From contig JAGOWF010000157.1 of assembly GCA_018060305.1 (NCBI GenBank), positions 1-6,566 of the forward strand: 6,566 nt of DNA, written 5' to 3'. Source of the DNA: Pyrinomonadaceae bacterium. GTDB taxonomy: Bacteria > Acidobacteriota > Blastocatellia > Pyrinomonadales > Pyrinomonadaceae. Position numbers and translations under genes: made by a program. The notes under the pieces were generated by a model. The model was not told the DNA's origin. It was given only the letters and a program-made list of their open reading frames with translations, and made no database searches. This document shows, one piece after another, positions 1-6,027 of this stretch; the first letter of the stretch is position 1, and the number at the start of each line of letters is the position of its first letter.

Positions 1-1239
1 GTCGGGGGCAACGATGTTCAGCCCGGCCTCGACCGCATTGCCATCCGTCCAGCCGCACGTCGGACAGCCCGACGGGCCCGTGCTGTCGGTGATCCAACCA
101 AGATCATTAAAGGAAAGTGGGCCTTCGTTGCCGATCAGCGTGCGGTTGACGCGGGCGATCTGGAGGCCCTGAACGCCGCTCGGCGATGTCGGTCCGGGCG
201 TTATCGGATTTGGGTTCTCTGACACGTCCATCGGCGAATTTGGGTTGCCATAGACGTTGTAGGTGGCCGTCTGCGTCTGGTCGTTTACCAGATTCTTGCG
301 CCAGAGCATCGTGCCGGTCTCGGCATCGACTATCACGTAATAGGCCGCAACACCCTTGTCGATAAACACGCGCCAAGCGGCACGCGCGACGCCCGGTTCG
401 GTCGGAAAATAGAATTTCTCGGCCGCCGGTGCAAAATCGCCTTCGCCAAAATAGACCTTCTTGCCGGTGCTCTGCTCCCTGTCGATGGCCGTCTCAGCAG
501 GCTTGAACTGATAATTGATATGCCCCGCAGCCGCTCTCAGCGCCGCCGATGCATCGCCAAACTCCGTCGAGAGCCGTCCCTCGTCAAGGCCGGCGGCGAG
601 ATTATTTATCACGCGAAACATCCGGCCGTCCTTGCCAAATCCGGCCTTTATCTCGCCGCGAAAAACGGGAATGTCATTGATGAACTGTTCGAGATGAGCG
701 AACGAGAGGCCGCCGTTTGGATTGGTGTAATCCGCCGTCACCCTGATCCCGGCCGCCTGCGGGTCGGTCACGCCGATCAGGTCGTTGTTCTGCTCAATAA
801 AACTCCTCAGAACGCTTGCCCTTGAGCCGCCGGAACGCTCCGTCAGATACTCAAACCGGTCCGACCATACGCCGGTCGCGATGACCTCAGGCGTGTGGAT
901 GTCTTGATTGTATTCCACCTTCAGCTTTGGCACGCGTGCCCTGAGCGACACTTCGCCGCGGACAAAGCGGTCGCGAATATCCGCCACACGCGCGGCGTCA
1001 GTAGCCGTGCCTGCCCTCGCCTGCGCTAGAAAGCCCGTCGCATCGGCGTCGCTTCGGATGTCGTAATACGGCAGGTCCGGCTCGTGGCTGGTCGTTCGTG
1101 GAAACAGGCCGCTGCCACCATTACCGGCGGCGCTCGCGGCAAACTTATACGGCAACGCGATGATCCCTGTGATCAGGGCAAGCACGGCCAGCGTCAACAC
1201 GATATTGCGGCCAAAGGCCGAACGGTTCATAGCTTTCAT
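1..1239 (-). CDS. M36 fungalysin-like secreted metalloprotease, N-terminal part (cut by window edge)
   Basis: The 413 visible codons run without a stop from an ATG at 1239 to the left edge, so the C-terminal part is missing. Residues 1-12 are basic (K2, R6, R11) and are followed by a hydrophobic stretch at 13-31. An Ala/Ser-rich segment at 34-38 looks like a signal peptidase I site, so export is expected. Residues about 122-215 resemble the FTP propeptide of thermolysin/fungalysin proteases (FIEQNNDLIGV, then HLEQFINDIPVFRGEI). Residues about 288-318 look PepSY-like (AAWRVFI, then YYVIVDAETGTMLWRKNL). A Pro/Asn-rich linker at 333-356 leads into the start of the catalytic domain, where DGNAVEAGL (399-407) matches the GNNV-A-L motif of M36 enzymes. 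The zinc site HEXXH would lie beyond the window and cannot be confirmed. The propeptide normally inhibits and helps fold the protease until it is removed. The start at 1239 is chosen over the in-frame ATG at 1230 because GAGGTG sits 6 nt upstream. C392 and C395 form a CxxC in the early catalytic region. Another FTP-bearing protease family is possible but less likely. Confidence 0.85.
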   Translation of the reverse strand, partial: MKAMNRSAFGRNIVLTLAVLALITGIIALPYKFAASAAGNGGSGLFPRTTSHEPDLPYYDIRSDADATGFLAQARAGTATDAARVADIRDRFVRGEVSLRARVPKLKVEYNQDIHTPEVIATGVWSDRFEYLTERSGGSRASVLRSFIEQNNDLIGVTDPQAAGIRVTADYTNPNGGLSFAHLEQFINDIPVFRGEIKAGFGKDGRMFRVINNLAAGLDEGRLSTEFGDASAALRAAAGHINYQFKPAETAIDREQSTGKKVYFGEGDFAPAAEKFYFPTEPGVARAAWRVFIDKGVAAYYVIVDAETGTMLWRKNLVNDQTQTATYNVYGNPNSPMDVSENPNPITPGPTSPSGVQGLQIARVNRTLIGNEGPLSFNDLGWITDSTGPSGCPTCGWTDGNAVEAGLNIVAPD

Positions 1240-1245
1240 TTGTTA

Positions 1246-1251
1246 CACCTC
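1246..1251 (-). promoter_or_regulatory. Ribosome binding site of the M36 protease gene
   Basis: On the minus strand this reads GAGGTG, with 6 nt (TAACAA) before the ATG at 1239. It decides the start in favour of 1239 over the second in-frame ATG at 1230. Confidence 0.7.
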
Positions 1252-1261
1252 AGATGATCCC

Positions 1262-1325
1262 GACACTCGCACACACCAATCGCTCTCGATCCGGGGAACG
1301 CGACGGCATGAATACAGCGAGTGTC
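1262..1325. repeat. 9-bp perfect inverted repeat in the leader of the M36 protease gene
   Basis: GACACTCGC at 1262-1270 is the exact reverse complement of GCGAGTGTC at 1317-1325, with 46 nt between them. Both arms lie between the proposed minus-strand promoter and the M36 start. They could form the base of a stem in the mRNA leader or be two half-sites for a regulator. The loop is long, so chance is a real alternative. Confidence 0.35.
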
Positions 1326-1341
1326 AACTTAGAAAAACTAT

Positions 1342-1371
1342 ATTCTAAACAACCCCACCCAATTTCGCCAA
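1342..1371 (-). promoter_or_regulatory. Candidate promoter of the M36 protease gene
   Basis: Read on the minus strand, TTGGCG (1371-1366, 4 of 6 to the -35 consensus) is followed after 18 nt by TAGAAT (1347-1342, 5 of 6 to the -10 consensus). It would give a leader of roughly 95 nt. A perfect TTGACA on the same strand at 1327-1322 has no -10 element at proper spacing and was not used. This is a pattern match only. Confidence 0.4.
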
Positions 1372-1438
1372 CCCAAAACCGCGCCGGCCGCTCGATCGCG
1401 ACGACATCGAACCGACGCCCTACCTCACGGTCGGGCTG

Positions 1439-1467
1439 CTGACACGCTCCGAACTTTCGGCTAGAAT
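1439..1467 (+). promoter_or_regulatory. Sigma70-type promoter for the M50 protease and small-protein pair
   Basis: CTGACA at 1439-1444 (5 of 6 to TTGACA) and TAGAAT at 1462-1467 (5 of 6 to TATAAT) are separated by exactly 17 nt. Transcription would begin near 1474, giving a leader of about 30 nt before the ATG at 1505. Position, spacing and match to consensus all agree, and it is the best promoter in the window. Confidence 0.65.
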
Positions 1468-1493
1468 GGTCGTATTCGCTAGTAGCAATTCTT

Positions 1494-1497
1494 GAGG
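1494..1497 (+). promoter_or_regulatory. Ribosome binding site of the M50-like protease gene
   Basis: GAGG lies 7 nt before the ATG at 1505. This supports 1505 as the start and the 262-residue length. Confidence 0.6.
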
Positions 1498-1504
1498 TCG
1501 ATTT

Positions 1505-2293
1505 ATGAGATATACCCTTGCCGAAGACGCCAAGCCAAAGGCCGCACTGCTGCTGATCGCCACGGCCGCGACCATCGTGCTGTGGTTCATTCCGTATGCC
1601 GAACTGCTGGTCTATCCGATACGGCTATTCGTGACATTTATCCACGAGGGCAGTCATGCTCTGATCGCCGTGCTGACGGGCGGCTCAGTGCAGAGCCTGA
1701 CGATAGCCGCTGATGGCAGCGGAGTTGTCTATTCGGCATCGTCTGGCTTTATCGGCCAGGTGCTGACATCGAGCGCGGGCTATGTCGGGGCGGCCGTTTT
1801 CGGCGTCGCGATGCTCGGCCTGATGCGTAAGAACGTGTCGCCGCACAAGATACTGTTTGGCTGCGGCATTTTTGTCGGCGTGATGACGCTGGTATTTGGC
1901 ATTGTCAGCCCGATATTCAACTTTCTCTCGCTCAACGTGCCGTTCTCAAGTGTTGCGTTTACGGTGGTTGCAGGACTCGTGCTGACGGGCATCCTGCTTG
2001 CGATGGCGCGGTTTGCCAGCCATCGCGTGGCGGACTTTGCGGTAGCATTCCTTGCTGTTCAGTGTCTGATGAATGCGTTGTCAGACCTCAAAACCGTGCT
2101 GTTCATCAATGCACCGCTCATCGGCTCAGACATCCAAACCGACGCCGGAAATATGGCCGCAGCGACAGGAATTCCCGCCTTTCTCTGGGTCATCGTCTGG
2201 ATCGCGATCTCGCTAGTCGTGATAACCGTAGGCTTGCGCATGTACGCAAATGTAAAGGGCGTCTCGAAGGCCGAGTCTGTTTTTAACGACTAA
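1505..2293 (+). CDS. M50-like (M50B) integral membrane zinc metalloprotease
   Basis: This 262-residue protein is strongly hydrophobic, with about six likely membrane segments (near residues 13-30, 33-58, 86-106, 115-137, 147-170 and 225-245, plus a weaker one at 174-190). The zinc-binding motif HEGSH is at 47-51, inside a hydrophobic stretch, as in site-2-type proteases. It is followed by TGGSVQSL (58-65) and by AGYVGAAVFG (91-100), which match the pattern of the M50B-like family (HExxH, GG-V, then a GYxG-type segment). The third zinc ligand is probably an Asp in the later part: D194 in NALSDLKTVLF or D209/D213 in the SDIQTDAGNMA segment. I cannot tell which. There is no PDZ domain, so it is smaller than RseP-type enzymes. 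The family's substrates are generally unknown; proteolysis within the membrane is the likely activity. The gene has its own promoter at 1439-1467 and a good ribosome binding site. It is followed after one base by the small gene at 2295, so the two are probably co-transcribed. Confidence 0.85.
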   Translation: MRYTLAEDAKPKAALLLIATAATIVLWFIPYAELLVYPIRLFVTFIHEGSHALIAVLTGGSVQSLTIAADGSGVVYSASSGFIGQVLTSSAGYVGAAVFGVAMLGLMRKNVSPHKILFGCGIFVGVMTLVFGIVSPIFNFLSLNVPFSSVAFTVVAGLVLTGILLAMARFASHRVADFAVAFLAVQCLMNALSDLKTVLFINAPLIGSDIQTDAGNMAAATGIPAFLWVIVWIAISLVVITVGLRMYANVKGVSKAESVFND

Positions 2294-2294
2294 T

Positions 2295-2570
2295 ATGGCA
2301 CCGGCGGCAGGCAGACGAACCACGCTCGATCAACTTGCCATCGGGGCCCGATTGATGGTGCGTTCACGCACCGATTGGCGTTTTGCGGCAGTCTCAAAGA
2401 TCGCCGAGGAGCGCGTCGTCCTTACCGTCTGCTCGCCCACGGGCCGCACCTATCGGCTCCGCCGCGCATTCGATACCGAGGTCATTTTAGACGGCCAACT
2501 CGCGATCCTGCCATACGAATCAGACGACACGTGGCGAGACAACTTTGGCCGCTATGATTACCGCTGGTAG
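2295..2570 (+). CDS. Small unknown protein of 91 residues, coupled to the M50-like protease
   Basis: I do not recognise this family. The ATG at 2295 begins one base after the TAA of the M50-like gene (TAATATG), and no Shine-Dalgarno sequence is visible just upstream. Translation probably relies on ribosomes that finish the preceding gene. The product is soluble, with no signal peptide or membrane segment. It is basic in its first two thirds (RSRTDWRFAAV, then GRTYRLRRAFD) and acidic and aromatic at its C-terminus (residues 74-91, with three Trp/Tyr near the end and a terminal Trp). Alternating hydrophobic and charged residues at about 16-72 suggest a small beta-barrel fold, but that is only an impression. 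Codon use resembles the neighbours. Being coupled to an intramembrane-type protease suggests a partner or regulatory role, which is inferred from position alone. A few alternative ORFs in this span are shadows. Confidence 0.7.
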   Translation: MAPAAGRRTTLDQLAIGARLMVRSRTDWRFAAVSKIAEERVVLTVCSPTGRTYRLRRAFDTEVILDGQLAILPYESDDTWRDNFGRYDYRW

Positions 2571-2599
2571 GGGCTACGCAGTTATCATCCTGCATCTAT

Positions 2600-2657
2600 G
2601 ATCTTGTATCTATATTGATAGGCCCGGCCGGTCCAAATAGGTAATAGATCAAAGATC
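2600..2657. repeat. Long imperfect inverted repeat in the gap before uvrA
   Basis: The 14-nt arms at 2600-2613 and 2644-2657 pair at 12 of 14 positions (GATCTT and ATCTAT match, with two central mismatches). The 30-nt loop contains a second palindrome at 2621-2634, built on a perfect CCGGCCGG core (2624-2631), centred almost at the same point. There is no T-run on either side, so it is not a canonical intrinsic terminator. It could be a transcript-end hairpin for the upstream pair, an extragenic repeat unit, or a structured leader. It lies 30 nt past the small gene and 90 nt before uvrA. Confidence 0.5.
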
Positions 2658-2700
2658 ACAGATATTAGGTCATTCCGATCACTGGTTTTATCCAATCGCC

Positions 2701-2717
2701 TCAGTTTGTTAAACTGA
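2701..2717. promoter_or_regulatory. Perfect palindrome upstream of uvrA, candidate operator
   Basis: TCAGTTT-GTT-AAACTGA has perfect 7-bp arms around a 3-nt centre and ends 30 nt before the uvrA ATG. Size, symmetry and place fit a dimeric repressor site. Because uvrA is an SOS gene in many bacteria, LexA is the obvious candidate. However, the sequence does not match the E. coli (CTGT-N8-ACAG) or Gram-positive (GAAC-N4-GTTC) LexA boxes. No convincing -35/-10 pair was found nearby; TAAACT at 2710-2715 inside the palindrome is at best a weak -10. Confidence 0.45.
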
Positions 2718-2747
2718 TTGTTTGCGTAACGCGGCAAACTCCCGTCT

Positions 2748-5582
2748 ATGAAGGCTGTTAGACAGAAAGAAGAAGCGATCGAGGTTCGCGGTGCCCGCGT
2801 TCACAACCTGAAGAACATCTCGGTCTCGATACCGATCAACAAACTGACCGTGATCACGGGCGTTTCGGGCTCAGGCAAATCATCGCTGGCCTTTGACACG
2901 CTTTATGCCGAGGGCCAGCGGCGCTATGTGGAATCGCTCTCAGCCTACGCTCGCCAGTTCCTAGAGCGGATGGACAAGCCTGACGTTGACGAGATCGTCG
3001 GTATCGCACCCGCGATAGCCATTCGGCAAAAGAACTCGACCAAGAATCCTCGCTCGACAGTCGCCACCCAAACCGAGATATACGACTATCTTCGGCTGCT
3101 CTATGCTCGTGCCGGCCAGACGTTCTGCCATGTCTGCGGCCGCGAGGTAAAGAAGGATTCACCCGAATCCGCGGCGGAGGAGATTCTGGCGGAATTGCCC
3201 GAAGAGACAAGGTTCTACGTGTTGTTTCCGATACAGCACGGGGCCGAGGTGGAACGAAAGCCCGCGCGTAAGCCAGGGAGGAACGATCAATCCGCCCTTA
3301 GCACGCAGGCATTCCTGATCTCACTATTACAGCAGGGCTTTTCCAGGCTGTTTCGAGGCGGCGAGATCATCGAGTTGCAAAGGCCCGAGGATTATCCGTT
3401 CGATGATTTTGCGGACACATTCGTTCTGATCGATCGGCTAAAGGCCGCGCCGGACATCCGTCAGAGAGTGGTCGATTCGCTCGAAACTTGCTTTCGCGAG
3501 GGCCATGCTTCTGTCATCGAGACGACGGACGGCAAGACCCTCAAGTTTTCGGACAGTTTTGTCTGCAAATACGACGGCACTCGATACGAGGAGCCCGAGC
3601 CGGCGCTGTTCAGTTTTAACTCGCCCTATGGAGCGTGCCCGACGTGTCAGGGCTTTGGCAATACGATCGGAATCGATTACGGGCTGGTGATACCAAATCC
3701 GCTGTTGTCGCTGGCAGACGGAGCGATCGAGCCTTTCACGAGGCCGCAGCACGCGTGGGCACAGAAGGAGCTTGCAAAATACGCCGCCTCGGCCCATATT
3801 CCGATGGCGGTGCCGTTTGCCGACCTGGACGATTATCAGCAGAACGCGATCATATACGGCGACGAGGGCTGGCTCGGTATTAAGGGCTTTTTCCAATGGC
3901 TTGAGACGAAGAAATACAAGCTTCATGTGCGCGTGTTTTTGGCCAAGTTTCGAGGTTATACGCGATGTCCTGACTGTGATGGCCAGCGTCTGAGGCAAGA
4001 GGCCCGCGACGTGAAGATCGGCGGCCGCTCGCTGCCTCAGATCGTCGAGATGTCGATCCGCGATGCGCATGAGTTCTTTGAGCAGCTTGAACTTGATCTT
4101 GAGCGAATGCAGATCGCCGAAAAGGTCCTGCTTGAGATAAGGCGGCGGCTAAAGTTCCTGGTCGAGGTCGGTCTCGATTACCTGGCACTCGGCCGACTTG
4201 CCGCGACGCTTTCGGGCGGCGAGGCCCAGCGAATACAGCTTGCGACGAATCTGGGATCTCTGCTCGTTGGCACGCTCTACGTGCTCGACGAGCCGAGCAT
4301 CGGCCTGCATCCGCGTGACAACGCGAGGCTTATAGCGATCCTCGAAAACCTTCGCGACATCGGCAATACGGTCGTCGTCGTCGAGCATGATGAGGACACA
4401 ATGCGTGCCGCAGATCACATCCTTGACATTGGCCTGAATGCAGGCGAATTCGGCGGCGAGCTTGTGTTTGCAGGCCAATTCGGCCCGCTTCTCAAAGACG
4501 AATATTCGCTTACGGCAAAGTATCTGCGCGGAGAGGCAGAGATCAAGCTTCCGAGGGTTCGGCGTCCGGTCACAAAACGAAAGATCGAGATCGTGGGCGC
4601 CCGTGAACATAATCTAAAGAATGTCTCGGTCAAGATACCGCTCGAAATGCTGGTGTGTATCACGGGCGTTTCGGGCTCGGGCAAATCGACGCTGGTGCAC
4701 GACGTGCTGTATGCGGGCCTCAAGAAGAAGCGAGGCGAATGGAACGCGCACGTCGGACTCTTCAAGGAAATAAAAGGTGATGAGAATATCGACGATGTGA
4801 TCCTCGTGGATCAGTCGCCAATCGGCCGCACGCCGAGGTCAAATCCGGTGACCTACATCAAGGCATACGATGCGATCCGTGAGGTATTTGCGGCAACAAA
4901 TGCGGCAAAGACAAAAGGTTATAGCGCGTCGCATTTTTCGTTTAACGTGCCTGGCGGCCGATGCGAGATCTGCCAGGGCAGCGGCGTCGTGACCATTGAG
5001 ATGCAGTTCCTCGCCGACGTCGAACTGACCTGCGAGGACTGCCGCGGAACAAGGTTCAAATCGGAGGTTCTCGATGTCAAATACAAGGGCAAGAACATCC
5101 ATGAGGCCCTGCAACTGACCGTTCGCGAGGCAATATTGTTTTTCAAGGACGTGCCAAAGATCGTGACCCGCCTAAAGGTGCTTGACGCCGTCGGCCTCGG
5201 CTATCTTCGTCTTGGCCAATCGGCAACCACGCTCTCCGGCGGTGAGGCACAGCGCGTAAAACTGGCCTCACACCTTGCCCAAAAAACGGCTGACCGCACG
5301 CTGTTCATCTTTGACGAACCGACAACGGGCCTGCATTTTGACGATATTAACAAGCTTTTGTCGGCATTTCGAGCCCTTATCGACAACGGCGGCAGCCTGC
5401 TCGTGATTGAGCATAATCTGGATGTGATAAAAACGGCCGATTGGGTGATCGACCTTGGCCCCGAAGGCGGCGTTGGCGGCGGAGAGGTCGTTGCGGCCGG
5501 CACGCCGGAAGAGGTCGCCAACGTGGAAAGCTCAATTACGGGACGATATCTCGCGAGCTTGGTCGGGGAGCATGATATTTAG
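2748..5582 (+). CDS. uvrA: UvrABC excision nuclease subunit UvrA
   Basis: UvrA is the damage-sensing ATPase of nucleotide excision repair. It acts in the cytoplasm as a dimer, loads UvrB onto lesions, then leaves before UvrC cuts. At 944 residues it is full length (E. coli UvrA has 940). Both ABC ATPase halves are intact. Half 1 has Walker A GVSGSGKSS (38-46), signature LSGGEAQR (488-495), Walker B YVLDEPSIGLH (511-521) and switch His 547. Half 2 has Walker A GVSGSGKST (640-648), signature LSGGEAQR (829-836), Walker B LFIFDEPTTGLH (852-863) and His 889. The UvrB-binding and insertion regions lie between about 130 and 480. The C-terminal zinc finger is complete (C739-x2-C742, 19 residues, C762-x2-C765). 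The first finger keeps only its second pair, C297-x2-C300; the place of the first pair reads CKYD (273-276). Other Cys pairs are C127/C130 and C407/C410. The segment from 280 to 480 resembles Bacteroidetes-type UvrA. No clear Shine-Dalgarno precedes the ATG, and no better in-frame start was found. A palindrome at 2701-2717 may control it. Confidence 0.98.
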   Translation: MKAVRQKEEAIEVRGARVHNLKNISVSIPINKLTVITGVSGSGKSSLAFDTLYAEGQRRYVESLSAYARQFLERMDKPDVDEIVGIAPAIAIRQKNSTKNPRSTVATQTEIYDYLRLLYARAGQTFCHVCGREVKKDSPESAAEEILAELPEETRFYVLFPIQHGAEVERKPARKPGRNDQSALSTQAFLISLLQQGFSRLFRGGEIIELQRPEDYPFDDFADTFVLIDRLKAAPDIRQRVVDSLETCFREGHASVIETTDGKTLKFSDSFVCKYDGTRYEEPEPALFSFNSPYGACPTCQGFGNTIGIDYGLVIPNPLLSLADGAIEPFTRPQHAWAQKELAKYAASAHIPMAVPFADLDDYQQNAIIYGDEGWLGIKGFFQWLETKKYKLHVRVFLAKFRGYTRCPDCDGQRLRQEARDVKIGGRSLPQIVEMSIRDAHEFFEQLELDLERMQIAEKVLLEIRRRLKFLVEVGLDYLALGRLAATLSGGEAQRIQLATNLGSLLVGTLYVLDEPSIGLHPRDNARLIAILENLRDIGNTVVVVEHDEDTMRAADHILDIGLNAGEFGGELVFAGQFGPLLKDEYSLTAKYLRGEAEIKLPRVRRPVTKRKIEIVGAREHNLKNVSVKIPLEMLVCITGVSGSGKSTLVHDVLYAGLKKKRGEWNAHVGLFKEIKGDENIDDVILVDQSPIGRTPRSNPVTYIKAYDAIREVFAATNAAKTKGYSASHFSFNVPGGRCEICQGSGVVTIEMQFLADVELTCEDCRGTRFKSEVLDVKYKGKNIHEALQLTVREAILFFKDVPKIVTRLKVLDAVGLGYLRLGQSATTLSGGEAQRVKLASHLAQKTADRTLFIFDEPTTGLHFDDINKLLSAFRALIDNGGSLLVIEHNLDVIKTADWVIDLGPEGGVGGGEVVAAGTPEEVANVESSITGRYLASLVGEHDI

Positions 5583-5905
5583 TCGTCACCGAACTTCGCC
5601 CGCCATGCGGGGGCGATCTGCTCCATCACCTTGCAATCGCAGTAGCCGCCGTTCTCGTTGAGCCAGGACGTAAGACGCGGAAAGTCGAGCCGATTGTCCA
5701 TCATGAACTTCATCGCATGCCGTAAATGATGATCACACTCGGCGTCGTACAACTCGTCTTCGACAAAATCGATCAGGAGACTGATCGTCTGCTGGCCGGC
5801 AGGAAGGCTGTCGAGGAACGCACGCAATTCCTCGCCGCTCATCTGTTCGAGATTCTCGATCTGGCGTTTACGGACAACCGGCATATGCTTTCGATTCGTT
5901 CCCAT
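5579..5905 (-). CDS. DUF2695 family protein
   Basis: This 108-residue cytoplasmic protein has no signal or membrane segment. Residues about 40-98 match the DUF2695 pattern: an acidic helix (LLIDFVEDELYDAE), then CDHHLRHAMKFM (57-68), then WLNENGGYCDC (81-91). C57, H59 or H60, C89 and C91 are placed to bind a metal, which is an inference. The biochemical role of the family is not known to me. Residues 1-25 are basic and less conserved-looking. An alternative start is M8 at 5884; neither start has a strong ribosome binding site, so the longest form is kept. The gene converges on uvrA and the two stop codons overlap: TAA here at 5581-5579, TAG of uvrA at 5580-5582. An 8-bp inverted repeat abuts the start codon upstream. 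Confidence 0.85.
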   Translation of the reverse strand: MGTNRKHMPVVRKRQIENLEQMSGEELRAFLDSLPAGQQTISLLIDFVEDELYDAECDHHLRHAMKFMMDNRLDFPRLTSWLNENGGYCDCKVMEQIAPAWRAKFGDD

Positions 5906-5941
5906 TTTAGCACTGTTGCTGTTGGTTCCGAACGTGCTAAA
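5906..5941. repeat. 8-bp inverted repeat next to the DUF2695 start codon
   Basis: TTTAGCAC at 5906-5913 is the exact reverse complement of GTGCTAAA at 5934-5941, with a 20-nt loop. One arm ends directly at the ATG of the minus-strand gene, exactly where a ribosome binding site should be. A hairpin here in the mRNA could control translation. The arms could also be an operator in this divergent gap (5906 to about 6027), which contains no other gene and no promoter I can call with confidence. Confidence 0.4.
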
Positions 5942-6027
5942 TCTGGTATCTTTATGTCTGGCAACAACTGCAACTAATTTGAGAAGCCCGTCGGCGGACT
6001 TGTCCGTGGCCGCTGACCATTAGAATC

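Noticed and set aside
520..825. A 101-codon plus-strand frame opposite the protease gene
   Set aside because: The minus-strand frame here encodes a clear FTP propeptide, so this is its shadow.
1322..1327. Perfect TTGACA on the minus strand as a -35 element for the M36 gene
   Set aside because: The hexamer 17 nt downstream reads GTCGCG, and TATTCA is only 7 nt away, so there is no usable -10.
1254..1442. Short plus-strand frames in the divergent gap
   Set aside because: The products are Ser/Thr/Arg-rich without family features, have no convincing ribosome binding site, and cover the proposed promoter of the M36 gene.
2600..2657. Intrinsic terminator after the M50/small-gene pair
   Set aside because: There is a hairpin, but no T-run follows it on either strand; it was recorded as an inverted repeat instead.
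3438..4070. A 210-codon open frame on the minus strand inside uvrA
   Set aside because: It lies wholly antisense to a conserved UvrA region with all its motifs. The predicted protein is low-complexity and Arg-rich, typical of a shadow frame.
4149..4610. A 153-codon minus-strand frame inside uvrA
   Set aside because: It is antisense to the first signature and Walker B region and has no recognisable motif; a shadow.
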